Source: Allodiplogaster sudhausi
Lineage: Eukaryota > Nematoda > Chromadorea > Rhabditida > Diplogasteridae
Reading direction: 5' to 3'
Assembly: GCA_945643635.1 (NCBI GenBank)
Contig: CALZFC010000018.1
Location: forward strand, 4,016,501-4,080,500
Length of the DNA stretch: 64,000 bases
The notes below the pieces were generated by a model. The model was not told the DNA's origin and did no database searches. It worked only from the letters and a program-made list of their open reading frames with translations. Made by a program: the position numbers and the translations under genes. Every line of letters begins with the position of its first letter. Position 1 is the stretch's first letter. Below are positions 30,519-42,196 of this stretch, in pieces.

Positions 30519-33462
30519 ATGGATTCAACGATGGACTTTCTGGTATTTCTATTTATTGTAATATTTCAAGTTTTTTTTTTAGCAATTAATTAAATTATTA
30601 GTTTAAATGAATAATTTAATTGTTTTTTGTAGAGGTGAAGCATTTCAATGGGTTCCCAGAAAAGCTTACTTTACGACCGTTTTAAGCAATGCCAAATCAG
30701 CTTGAATAGAAAACTATGTTGATATGCTAAAATTGAACGGTTATTTAAATTAATTTAATTGATCTAATTAATTAAAGAATCTGAAATATTTGCGGCATAT
30801 ACGTATTTATACTTATGTACATATATAGAAATGTTTGTCAAAGAAAGATTATCACAAAAGTACTCTTTAGAAATCAATGTATCTCTACTGCGCGCCAATT
30901 TCTGTCTCACTAACGGTGGTCATTTCGTTACCGACCTTTACGATAGCAACAGTTGTCTATCGTCGCATTCTCAAGGACCAAGCCTTCGCAGATTTCTACA
31001 CCATTCAACTAATCGTCTATTGTGGCTTTGTGGTTGGTTTGCATCCGGAAAGTTCGAGGAGTGGACGGGTGGGCGGAGCCAAGTTCATTTTTACCTCCAG
31101 GACATGTTCGCCTGGTTACTGAACTTGGTGGCCATACAACTTAGCGATTTTGCCTTCGCGACCAGATTCTATCAGTTCCTGAATGACAGCCACACGCCGG
31201 GCATATTAAATGGCCTCGATCATTATGCACAGGTAAAAAATGTTTCCCAATCACTAAATTATTTTTTCAATAAAAATAACATAGTTTTTCCTTCGAAATT
31301 TGGTACTTGTTTGCATTCGCTTTCTAGGGTATGCAGCTGCAGGGCCTCTTCCTCATCGCGTTCAGTCGCGCGCTTAGCCTCGCAAGGCCTTCGCTCAACA
31401 AAGAGGCCTCAACGCGAGTTACTGCCGCTCGCTTAATCTGTTTGAAGGTTGTAGCAGAGTCGAAACGTGTTGACGCCTAAAAACTGTGACGTGCGAGTCT
31501 ATTGTTATGCACGTGCACAACTTCCCTAGCTCATATTTCGAAATGCGAACATCGTTGTCTTCTGCGATGTTTTAGTGCATAAGGAGATTCGCTATTGCTC
31601 GTTCGATTATTAAAGCGGGCAATAGAACGGTCGACACTTTAGACTAACAATCTTGTATTTTTAGAGTTTTTTTTGTTGTTATTTCACAATTTATCTGTCT
31701 GTCTCAATCTCAGCAACGGAGACGATTCTTTCGTGGTTGCGTCCTCGCTCTCTTCGTGTTTCCTCTTCTCCTCTGCTTCCCGAATGGCTACATCGGCTTC
31801 AAGTATTCGTGCTTCATTTCTCCCCTCAACGACACGCTCTGCTTTCCGAACACTCTTGACGATAAGAACGTACGAAATCATTTGAGCATTTTATACATAC
31901 TTATTTTTATAATTTTACATAAATTTACAGAATGGACTACAAACGCCGTCATGAATTCTAGAATTCTAGATTGAAAGCTTCTCTAATTTTTGACGTCATA
32001 TGCCGCCATTGCCCAGCCCATATTTGTTGAACATAAACAAGATTACCATCCTAATTGTAAAAAAATTTCAGTTTCAAGAAATGGCGGAAATCGTCTACCT
32101 CGCTGGCTTGAACGTCTTGACACTTTTGCTGAATCTCTTCTTGCTGATTTACGCTTCTAGAAAAAAGCGAAATACTAATGCGGGTGTAAGTGACCTACTA
32201 TAGTACTATAATATGACAAAAATAAATTTCCAGAAATTATCACAAAATTTCATTTTGAGCAGTTGCATTTATTCTCTCTCTCAAATTGCAAGTTGTTTTT
32301 TTATTGTTTTTTAAAGAAGGGCGATCACCGAAACATTTTGTAATATTTCGAATTGCCGCGGCCCGTCGCACTCTCATTCGCGCGTGCTGTTTTCACGCAG
32401 CGGGTTTGTGCGACCTGCGAAATAGCACGTGAGAATGAGAGTGAGGAATCACAGGGCATACGCGGCAATTCGATCTAATATTAAATATTTTTCGGTGATC
32501 GCCCTCCTCGTAAATTGTTTCATCATATTTATTGTTGTATTACAATTTTATTACTATCAAAGCGAAGTTGTTCTAAAAAGGCTAAAATGTGCGTTTTAGC
32601 GACATGTACTTTTTTATGATTTCTTTTCTTTTCTGTGTTTAAAATCTGCATTTTGAAATACCCATGCCGATTGATAAATTCCTTTTATTATCAGGCATGG
32701 AAAGGCCAGTCGAAGACGAACTTCGAGCAAGGTCTCATTGTCATCTCCTCAGCTAGTTTCGCTGCACAACTTTTCTACTTCTCAACGCAGGTGAATGTTG
32801 ACGAAATGAAATTGTACAATATTGAGGATTCAAATAGTATAATTTTAAGAAAAAAAAATCTTATAAAAGCTACATACCATTATATAACACAATTAATAGA
32901 TTTCTAATGTGATTGTGCTAGCTTTTCAACAAATTCGCAGTCCTAACAATTCAGTGCGAAAAGCGCAATTGGAAAATCATCGGGCGTCTTTTAAGATATG
33001 CGCCAAGTACGGCAAGGCCGACGAGAGGCTCCTCTTTCTCAACATCTTTATCGCGTCGCCGATATCGTATACGGTAGCGTGCGTGTCGCCATTCTGGTCA
33101 GAACATTTAAAGTTTTTTTAACTCTCTCCCATCTACCCCCACCCTCAAATCACCGACAGCTCTGCGGGCAATCAATAGAAGTAATCAATTTTTTCATTAG
33201 CCAGGTGAACATGACATGGCGGTGAAAACTACCCTGGCTCCTCCCACCCGTCCACAAAAAAGTTCTGGAAAAGGAACTTTCGCAAAGTTTATTTAGAAAG
33301 AATAAGAAGGGAAACACAAGATTTGACTATACGAAAACTACATAGTACTAATCTTATAGGCTTCTCATCCTCTTCTCTCAGTCGATCCGGAAGACATTTT
33401 TTCGCCTTCGAATTCCTCAGATTCGTCGTGATCGCATATTCTCCCGTGTGACCATCTCCTAG
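30519..33462 (+). CDS. Receptor gene F: Srg-superfamily-like 7TM chemoreceptor
   Basis: Exons E0 30519-30542 (MDSTMDFL), E1 30871-31032, E2 31101-31232, E3 31328-31405, E4 31714-31869, E5 32072-32185, E6 32695-32790, E7 32996-33096 and E8 33360-33462, stop TAG. All phases agree and give about 321 residues. TM3 lies in [20 protein letters not shown]5 in [22 protein letters not shown]6 in [22 protein letters not shown]7 ends at PFW and the tail begins [10 protein letters not shown]. The E3 donor is GC (GAG|GCCTCA) where paralogues have GT. A downstream in-frame donor at 31448 would give a 14-residue longer loop. Intron 5 holds a hairpin MITE. Expected in the membrane of sensory neurons, by inference. 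Confidence 0.7.
32319..32504. mobile_element. 186-bp foldback MITE in intron 5 of receptor F
   Basis: The left end GGGCGATCACCGAAACATTT... and the reverse complement of the right end GGGCGATCACCGAAAAATAT... continue as inverted repeats to CGAATTGCCGCG. Inside, further inverted blocks (CACTCTCATTC with GAATGAGAGTG, GCGTGCT with AGCACGTG) make nearly the whole element one hairpin. Decayed relatives lie at 41565-41680, 52025-52190 and 58090-58140. Confidence 0.75.
33190..33260 (-). repeat. Inverted copy of intron 1/E2 junction inside intron 7 of F
   Basis: Antisense to the gene, it reproduces the end of intron 1 with the GACGGGTGGG(C/A)GGAGC motif and the start of E2 (GGACATGTTCGCCTGGCTAATG-like). 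Equivalent blocks lie in intron 7 of G (44577-44650) and near 49885-49970, 47041-47115, 55675-55720 and 2575-2625. Confidence 0.6.
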
Positions 33463-33479
33463 ACGTGTTAAGGGAGCCC

Positions 33480-34150
33480 AACACTTAATCTTGCATTCGA
33501 GGCCTCCTTGCCAGACTCAAGGGCGAGAGTGGCATAGGCTGTTTCATAGGCCTTGATGACAGTTAATGTAGATCAATTTTTCGTATTTGTGAACGTCTTT
33601 TGTTTAAGTGATGATGCTTTCTCTTATGCGAAAGTGCAAATATGCATTATAAATAGGCGGAAAACACCAAACATATCCGCTTTACTTTCTAGAAGGTTCC
33701 TACGTCTTCTGCACCCTCACAATTCTTTCGCGTTCCAATGTCTCTCCCAATTTTTTTATTTTCTACTTTTCTTAATGCGATCACTTCCAATTCTCTGTTG
33801 GTGGATCCGCTTTCTACCTCTAATCGTTTTTTTTAAATATGTTTTTGTTCATCTTTATATCCTTCCTACTTTTTTCCACGCGGTCGCAGTCGAGAGAAAT
33901 GAGGAGGTAAGAGCACAGAGAATAGTCAACTGCTCGCCGGGAGCAGCGGATGAAACACTGAATTACTGAGCGAATAAGGAGTGTGCGAGCACTCCAGAAG
34001 GCTCTGTTCTATTGTAAGACCCTGAACGTAATATATGTATGCATGTAGATGGGCCTTCAGGGGATCGTGCATCTCGACCTTCAGGGGATCGTGCAGACCA
34101 CTTCTTTAGCGCATTCTAGTCAGCTCGACTCCCGGTGAACTTCGAGCTAT
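33480..34150. other. Spacer between the F and G duplication units
   Basis: No exons recognised. A short 2x direct repeat (CTTCAGGGGATCGTGCA) lies at 34055-34100. The plus frame at 33553-33969 is hydrophobic and AT-driven, without homology that I can see. Confidence 0.4.
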
Positions 34151-35336
34151 TGAAAGCAACTTATCGTTAGGAACCACCGGAAGCAAAAAATATTACGGTA
34201 CCCGCGGGGATTTATTAGTAGAATATGGAAAGTAAGTACAACAAAGTGTCCAGGGCGAAACCCAAATAGCGTCAGTAGCTCGCAGCGCTCCAAGTGACAA
34301 GAAGTCATTATTCAATTTCCTTAGTTTCACTAGAGAACCCAGAAAATTAAATAAATCTGGATTGAGGGTTTTCTTCGAATTTTGCTCAATCGACTGATTG
34401 TCCATATCAAACACAACGACAACAAAACTCATTTAAAAAATACAATAAATTTGGGATGACCACTGTGAATGAATTTCGTATGCACTTTAGTTGAAATTAC
34501 GTCAAGTGTAGATGACTCCTTGAATAGATGATATAAGACAGTGTGAATTTAAAAGTTTGGTTTTTCTCTGCATTTTTCAGTTTTGCTATTATTTTTGGCA
34601 AGCAAATTTGCCAGTTTTAAAACCCAGTTATCATGCAATGACAAATTGTACGATTGTCAAGAATGTCATCAATGTTTATTCATCAGTGTTCCTCATGCCA
34701 AAATAAACAGCCGTCTAAAATAACAAAAACAGACTAACCAAAAAAACATACGAGTCAAAAGTGGCGAGGCAAAATAGTACAAGTGTTAAAAGAACATGGC
34801 ACAGAAAATGGTCGAAAAATTTGTCACAGCTTCTCGAGGAGGAGTGGGCCTTTTTGTCAAAAAAAGCAGCTGATAAATCTGCCGAGATTACCAGCCAGAA
34901 TTGATCAACTACTAAATTTGCCAAGCCAAAATAATAGAGTGAAAAATTTGCCAAATCAGCTTGCCAATTTTGACGGCTAGCAGAAATGGCATGGCAGTTT
35001 AAACAGGTGTCAAAAAAGTCCGGCAAATTTGATGGCTATCAAAATTGGCAAGGCACTTTTTACTGTTGTCAAAACTGGCTCGTCATTTTCAACGACCGTC
35101 AAATTTGGCGAAAGGTCGTAATTTCAACATCGGACCATTAAAGCATAGTGTAATAAAAATGGAGTATGGAACTATAATGTTAACTATACAAAAATCGACG
35201 CCAGCAATAAGTGTACTTACGAACTACAGAGAAAGCATGGATTCAAAAAAATCAATTCGCAATATAGAGACTTACCAGATTGAAGGCAAAAATCAGGTTG
35301 GGTATGTAAAATTGACGCTTCCCTTTTAACCCTCAC

Positions 35337-37887
35337 CGGTGATTCTTCGGGAGGTCGACTCGAAGTGCTGGCGATAGGTCTCGGGTCGGCCACCATGACC
35401 TGCAAGAAAAGACGTTGAGGAAGGTAAAACAAGAGAGGGGTGAAGGGAGATTGAGAAAAGAGAAGGAAAAAGAATTGGGGTTACGGTATAAATGCTTATA
35501 AAAATGTTCCTTTGAAATTTTGGCAAAGATAGATTCCGTCACATCACGCAATGAAGATCTTTTGTTCAGTTTAGTTAACGGTTAAATAGGAACACTATCA
35601 GTTGTTATAGCTTAAATCCCTTCGTAGACACACACTTCTAATAACTACCCGTAATATATAAACAGTTAAAAATAGGGAGGGAGCTTTACTCACGTCAACA
35701 CTACAGGGAAACCACGGATGTCATCGATACGGGGGTTTAGCCCACCTTGATATAGCGATTTCCTATATCAATTCACTCGAAAACACTAGATTAAACGGTT
35801 TTAGTGCAAAGTTATCGGCGGGATTTACAATATGATAAATTAGACTATTAGTTTTAGACTATTAGACTACCGGCCGCAAGTCAAGCTGTGCAACATTGCA
35901 ATCTGCGCCGCTACAGTATGCATACCGAACCCTGACACTGCTTCCAACTATTATTCCTATGCTAACTTAGATTTTTTAAATGAAACAAAATATTGGATAA
36001 TCAAGAACACATTAAAAGAAATAGCCTGTTTTATGCAATATACGTTACCATAAATTTAAGAAAAATATATTTTAAAAAACACACAAAGGTGGAGGGCGCA
36101 GCCGGGTCCGCCGCCACTGGGACCGACCGTCATGGGAGCCGCCAGCAAGGAAGCCGAGGACGAGGACAACTCCATCAACTCTGAATTAGATTTTACCTCT
36201 TTTATATATCAATAATTTTTGATACTACGAAACAACAAAAACAGTTGGTCAGCAAAAGTGTATTAGTGAAAGGATTTCCCCCTCAACAGTGAAAGAAAGC
36301 TCTTTCCTATCACATATCTAACCTAAGCTATCTAATTCAGGGTATAAAAGGCACTGCCGTGGACCCTGAGAATTAGGATGGGGAAGGAGGAATTGGACCC
36401 GGAAACGAGGGTGGGATTGCCGTTTCTGCCTAAACGTTACTCAAAACGTGGTGGGCTAGCTGTTAAATCGACACAACCTTTTTTTCCCCTGATCTAATTT
36501 CTTGACAAAATAATATAGTTTGGCGAAGGTACGCGATAAAAGTTTTTTTTAAAGAAAATAAATGATGTAAAATACGCCAAAGGACCATATAAGGAATATG
36601 TCGCACCTTTCTTAGAAGGGAATGAAGGCGGCACCACTTGTCTCCCAGAGGACTCCCGTCGAGTACGGGCTGAAATAAGCAACACTTTATAAGAAATACC
36701 GACAAAATAAAAACTAATTGTGAGGGGGATTAAAAAGAGCTTGGGAATTTTGGACTACAGTAAACTCAATGGATACGGTATGGTCAAGTTAATGCAATTA
36801 TTTAAATTCAATCTTATATTACTTTTTAAGTATCAGGATTATGTTTAAAATAAACCTTTATAAGAAGTAATTATCATTACTAAGACAAGCACTAAAATTT
36901 TTCAAATACCTTGAAGTGCTTGAGTGGCCGGTGTGGCCGATGACATCGCCGACTTCACTGAACGGTGGGTCGGTCTTGGCGGCGCCGCCTTCCGTTCGTG
37001 CTGGAATAAGGAATATTCTATAGTAGTATGACCATTTAATAAATTGAAAGATATCAGGAATTCAATGAATAAAGGAATAAATTAAATTCCCTGCTAACAG
37101 TATCCCAAATTCCTTCGCCATTTTGAAACAAAACTGACCACCTAGAATAAATAACCCAATCTTAAAAAATAATAACCCAATGTAAAAAAAATAAAGTCAT
37201 TAAAAAATTTCAAGAACCATTATGACACAGTTAACATGTTCATATATGATATTAGTGCAAACAAGAATATACTTGGTAAATAACACAAATAATAAAAAAA
37301 CAATAAAAATAAAGCGAAAAAGTAATTTATAAACATTGTAGGCGTCACCGACCCTCGCGCCATTTGGCGCCGGCGGACGCTTTCTCCGGCGGCTTCCGCG
37401 CAGTCGTCACTACTAAAAAAAGTTTAAAATGAGCCGACAGCCTTTGAATTAAATATTTGAAAGTATTCAAACGATGTTTTACGAAGCAAACTAACGACAG
37501 TCAAATCAATGCAATCATAAACCGTTCACACATGAATCCAACGCAAATGTTTGCGAGGGTTGTCATATTTAAAACAAAACAAAAGACAAATAGATAAAAC
37601 AGAAGTGAAGTAAAAAAGGAATGGCCAACCGTTGGATGCGAAGTCGCTATGCGCGTCCCTTGGCGCGGGCGGACGCGTACTTCGGCCGCAACCTTGTAGT
37701 CGCCACTACAATGAAAAGTTTAATACAACTCAAATTTCTGTGAAGTGACTGTGAAAACAGTACTTTAACTATAACTAAAAGAAAAAGAATTCCAATATTC
37801 GGATAGAATAAAAACCAAAACAAAATGAAAATGAAAATAACAAAATACCTGGCGCTCCATTTCGATGCCGTTGCGAGGATGGCGGGA
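35337..37887 (-). CDS. Series of mini-exons of an unknown proline/basic-rich protein
   Basis: GC-rich islands, each bounded by AG and GT on the minus strand, are separated by AT-rich introns of 140-1200 bp: 37849-37887 (SRHPRNGIEMERQ), 37647-37705 (ATTRLRPKYASARAKGRA, stop), 37345-37409 (TTARKPPEKASAGAKWREGR, stop), 36910-37000, 36607-36669 (PVLDGSPLGDKWCRLHSLLR), 36373-36429 (AETAIPPSFPGPIPPSPS, stop) and 35337-35399 (VMVADPRPIASTSSRPPEES). The two stop-containing exons at 37647 and 37345 are paralogous and look like alternative ends. I recognise no family. They may be captured exons of different origin instead of one gene. Confidence 0.3.
36085..36190. other. GC-rich exon-like island
   Basis: The plus strand can read TVMGAASKEAEDEDNSINSE. 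The minus strand begins after TTCAG and reads ELSSSSASLLAAPMTVGPSG. Strand and family unclear. Same style as the neighbouring islands. Confidence 0.25.
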
Positions 37888-38399
37888 CTACAATTGCAAG
37901 GAAAACATAGAAGCGAATATTCGTCGTCAACCATTAAAGAAATAAAAAATTACTTTCAGAAAACCCAATAGGAATCCACGAAAACAATTTTGATTTATAG
38001 AGAATTTCGAAATGCGACAGTTAATTTTTTGCACGGTGCACGATGCAGCACGGCACACCTAGTGACATTGTGATTACTTGCCTGGCGAACATTAGTGATT
38101 ATTTGCACGGTTTACGTAATTTTTAAGCACGTACACAGTGCAAAAATGTAAAATTACGTAAAAATAATCAAAAATGATCCCATTCATCGTACAATTAAGA
38201 ACTATGTCATTACGTGCATCGTACGAGAGGCATAGTGCAAAATGAGAACCTACACACGTTGCGGTCGCGTCGCACCTTTAATAATTGCAAGATGAAAAGT
38301 ATTCAGTGCAAAGCGGGATTATATGTTTGTCTTATTGTTTCTGCTATTCCTTTTTTCTTGAACTGCTATTCACGTGATTAATTTACACTTTAAGAGAAG

Positions 38400-38510
38400 A
38401 CAGACGCTTGGCGCCCATTCCCCCTCCCGACATCGGCGCCGCGACATCTTGGCGCGACATCGGCGCGACATCGGCGCGAACACCCCGACGCACCACTTTC
38501 AGGGTTCGGC
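38400..38510. repeat. GC-rich short tandem repeat (GACATCGGCGC)
   Basis: CGACATCGGCGC-like units repeat at 38428-38490 with 11-18 bp spacing inside AT-rich DNA. Possibly part of another island of the element cargo. Confidence 0.5.
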
Positions 38511-38529
38511 ATTCTTTTTAATATTTGTT

Positions 38530-39320
38530 GTATCTATTCATTTTGCTAGGATTTACGAACTGATTTTATCGCATTCATTTTTATGATTTATGCTTAGGGG
38601 GGTTTATGTTCATTTAGAATTATTCTTTTGATCAAGTTTAATCTTCTGAATTTTTCTTTTTTATTTCTTAGGTGACTTGCAATACGGCCTAGATTTGAAG
38701 TACTTTTCGTTTTTATTCTAGTTATTGTGGGTTTGAGGAATCCCCCAAACTGAACTAGCAGAACAAACTGTGCCATGTCCTAGATTTTTCAAATAATTCC
38801 CCAAAATGAAATTGAGCATAGCGTTTTTAATTTTTAATGTTATACGACAGTAGACATATCATTCAATAGAGAATCGAGAGCTCTTTGAATTGCATTCAAA
38901 CACTTTTTCAAAAAAAAAATTTTACACCCAAAAACCGACCCCTTGCATTTTGACAGGGCAAATATTTTTATGTCGCTTAAAAAATTTTTGCGCTGAAATT
39001 CAACAATTCGGGGGCTTTTCGTCACATAGAAGACGAATATTGCATTCAATTCTAATAATGATGTTTTATACTTTTCCCAGAATTACGGTATGTATACGTT
39101 AGATGGCCTTTTTCCTCCAAAATAAGTTGTGAATTATGTTATTTTGAATGGATAACAGGAATTTACTGCTAATGTTTCTTGTTGAATTTTATTTCAAACA
39201 AACCGTATACTTACCGTAACTCGAGAAAATAACATGATAAGAAATCACGGACACACATTTTATGCGGTTTTCTTAACATTAAATGGTATTCTTGTTTCAG
39301 AAGTTTTTCATAATATCCCC
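38530..39320. other. AT-rich interior of the 6.4 kb element
   Basis: No exon-like islands or repeats beyond homopolymer runs. It could be intron sequence between captured exons. Confidence 0.35.
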
Positions 39321-39333
39321 TTTCATTGACAGG

Positions 39334-39420
39334 AAGGCATGCGTGTTAGCGTCGACCTGAACAAGTACCACATCCATCTGCTCCTCCCTTTCAAGATTGA
39401 CTCTACCGTCACATGATGTT
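39334..39420 (+). pseudogene. rpt-1-like: Exon fragment of 26S proteasome ATPase RPT1 (PSMC2)
   Basis: After the acceptor TTGACAG the frame reads EGMRVSVDLNKYHIHLLLPF, then KIDSTVT and a stop. It matches the conserved RPT1 segment [20 protein letters not shown] followed by PKIDPTVTMM, upstream of the AAA domain. One base is missing just before the ATGATG of the conserved MM, which creates the stop. A GTAAGC donor follows. Substitutions in a normally near-invariant protein plus the frameshift show a dead captured exon. Confidence 0.75.
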
Positions 39421-39540
39421 CGTAAGCAAAATATTGACATGGTTTTACGGTTTTATTCAGATTTTCTTTACATTGAGTTTACTTTTGTTGAAAATTCCTT
39501 TTAAAGTTGTCAATAGTGGAACTTTTCTACTCATATTTCA

Positions 39541-40030
39541 GCAAGAGACGACTGTCAAGCTGCCTCGCTGCTCGTAGCCTAATCGTAGCCTCGACAGCAT
39601 GGACGTGTAGTGGGAGATGGACAACCGAGGGCAGTTCGAACAGGTTCTGCTTTATTATTGTTTTCCTCCTGTCTATTATAATTTCTTTTTTTACTAAGTT
39701 TAATCGATTTAATAGTTTCTGGGGTTGTAAAATCTTTCATTAATGTGCACTTGTTGGCCAATAGTTTTCATTGTTTCTGTTTTGCCAAAAGTAATTGATA
39801 TATAAATGAAAGAGAATCTAATTCAGGAGGTGATGGAAGTGCAGCCGGCCCTCGCCATGGTTTCTTTGTTGGCGACGACGATGATGGCTCTGACAGCGGC
39901 GGACCTGGCTACGGCCCTCCTCCGTCGTGATTCTTGCTTGGCCAGGGATTCTCAATGATTAAGTCACACGAGGACATGCACCCCGCCGCTGGAGAAGTTG
40001 CCAACGATGGCCATTCGAGTGGCTAGTATG
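39541..40030 (+). pseudogene. Further exon-like fragments downstream of the RPT1 exon
   Basis: 39541-39646, between TTTCAG and GTTCTG, and 39834-40027, between ATTCAG and GTATGT, are GC-rich. The second reads GDGSAAGPRHGFFVGDDDDG, then SDSGGPGYGPPPS, stop, and then MIKSHEDMHPAAGEVANDG. They contain stops in each frame. The source proteins are not recognised. Confidence 0.3.
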
Positions 40031-40939
40031 TTAACCTTACTTGTATTTATCAACTCATTTTTAGAATGTTTAATGACTTATATAATATCTATTTATGCAC
40101 ACCTTATTGTACAAGAATTCTTGTTTCATGACTAATCTAAATATTTTTTTTGTTTCCTATATGTTATCTATGGATGCATGTGTGAATTTAGTGATCTGAG
40201 GAGGGCTAAATGCTATTTTAATAGGATGTTGTGTCATTAGCCTTTTGCGGTCAAAAAAAGGATTTGCCTTTTTTAGCGGCCGTCAAAACTGCCACCCATT
40301 ATTTATAGCCGTTAAAATTGGCTTGCCACTTTTGAAGGGTCAAAAATTTGGCTTGCCACTTTTGAAGGGTCAAAAATTTGGCTTGACATTTTTTTTGCCC
40401 GCTGAATCTGCCAAGTTGCCATTTTTGACGGCTGTCAAAATTGCCAAGTTGCTCGGCCGACAGCCGCTTCCTCGTGGCACCTTTAACAGCTGTTAAAAAT
40501 GGCAAATCCTTTTGCCAATTCTGATAGCTGTTTATTTTGGCTGTGTCATTTTTTATAAGTGAAGGACTTGCCGAAACCGTTGAAATTTTGAACATATGCA
40601 AATTGCGCCATGGAAAATTTTGAGGCCATCAAATTGGGCATGCTTTGAATCCACTTTTAATGACCTCTATTTTTGCCACGCCAAATTGTTTTCCTGTTAA
40701 ATATGCCGAAGCCGGGTTGTCAATAATTAGGACGCAATTCTGTGGCTCAGCCATTTTTTTCGCTTGTACAGTGTGCCCGTCATTTTATTAACCGTCTTAT
40801 TTGTCATGACAAGTTTGAATCAATGAATAAAATACTGCCACATTTGTTTGTGTGTTTTATCTGCCAAATTTGGCAAAAATAACAGCTTAAGTGAAAATTG
40901 CAGAAAAAAACCAAACTTTTTAATTCACACTGTCTTATA

Positions 40940-42196
40940 TGTATATCAATGTTGCAATTAACGGGCTCGTTAGTAAACAAGATATTTTCGCCTTGGCATA
41001 TTTTTGCACTTTAAATACGAGCTAAAGTCCTTTGGTTAGCGAACTCGGAAAAGGTGGGTAACGAGATTGTTGTTCTAGCAAGCAAACATGTTATTCCTAT
41101 TTCTTCTAACAAGCGTTGCCATCGTTCAAGTCTGTTACTCTCCATTTTTCACATTCACCTTAATGTGTAGTTTTACTCGATTGTTGTAGAAAGTAATGTT
41201 GTGATACTACACATGGTTTCTATCTCGCTTACTTCTCTAACTACATACATATATAATGTATTCAGTACATTTATTTACTGCACTCATAATATTGTTGACC
41301 ATAAGATGGAAAAATGTGAAACAATCTCAAACGTCGCAGTCTAATTGCATCTCGTCCTATTCTGCGAAATTGTATAATGTAAAATACTCTCCAACCAATT
41401 CTGCCAATTGGTATGTTTTTACGGACTAGAAATGAAATTTATTTTGCCAAGAACGCCATAACACATTATCGGGCAAAGTCTTATGAAAAAAAGTTTCCTC
41501 TTATAACGGCAACATTTGTGTTAGACTTGAATATATTTTCTATTTTCCAAAAGGATTGTGAAGATTACAAATTGGCGCGGTCCTTGTCACTCTCATGCTC
41601 TACGAGTTTAAAAGTGCCTGCTCATAGAGTGAGCTGTAATTAAAACGTGAATTAATAGTTTTTCGGTGGTCGTCCTGCTTTAATTACATATACACATATG
41701 TATTTTTTAATTCGTTCTATTTTGTCATTCTTACCTGCTATTTCGTAGGCGGACAGAAATCGCATATAAAATGTGCAGGACTGAGGCAATTTAAAATACA
41801 GCACCTTTCATGGTTCGATGACTGTCCTTGCATAATAGTAGTGCTACTGCGTGGTTGGTTGGGGAACAATCGGTACAAGTTACCTTGCATGCCATTGTAG
41901 CAACGTGCACGTCTGACTACCGATATTCACACAAGATTGTGCGAAGGAAACATTTCGATCTTGTTGTACTTAATTTTGTTTTCAACTGTTACAATAACAG
42001 TGGTTTTGTTGTGACTTCCGGAACAGCCAAAAAATTTCCTTAAAATTCACTTGACGGAGGAATTGGAGTTATTATGACAAGTGAACATTTTCGCCTACTC
42101 TTTTTGTCTAACCTACATTGAAACTTTTTTTTTCTCTAACTGAGCCCCTTCAACTTGCAGCAAATCTGCGACTTCCTTCATCCAAAGGCCAAAGAA
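40940..42196 (+). promoter_or_regulatory. 5' flank of receptor G
   Basis: 40940-41340 and 42050-42196 match the region before F (30005-30518), including GCTGCAAATCTGCGACTTCC-like sequence just before the start exon. 41800-42050 carries the receptor-flank block also seen at 9540-9800 and 58200-58420. Promoter function is inferred from conservation and position. Confidence 0.4.

Larger units (their letters stand above)
34531..40940. mobile_element. 6.4 kb terminal-inverted-repeat element carrying exon-like cargo
   Basis: The left end ATATAAGACAGTGTGAATTT... (34531) and the reverse complement of the right end ATATAAGACAGTGTGAATTA... (40940) stay alignable for about 80 bp (AAAAGTTTGGTTTTT, CTGCA, TTTTTGCCAAATTTG). 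The subterminal regions 34600-35110 and 40240-40880 are packed with GCCAA(A/T)TTTGACGGC-like repeats. Flanks left and right match the continuous sequence at 29700-30100, so the boundaries are confirmed by an unoccupied paralogue. The target duplication is unclear because the site is a TA run. No transposase was recognised. Cargo: RPT1-like exon, mini-exon series and other GC-rich exon-like pieces. Confidence 0.75.

Noticed and set aside
40245..40601. Open frames in the subterminal zone of the 6.4 kb element
   Set aside because: They translate the GCCAAATTTGACGGC-like repeats and differ between the two ends.
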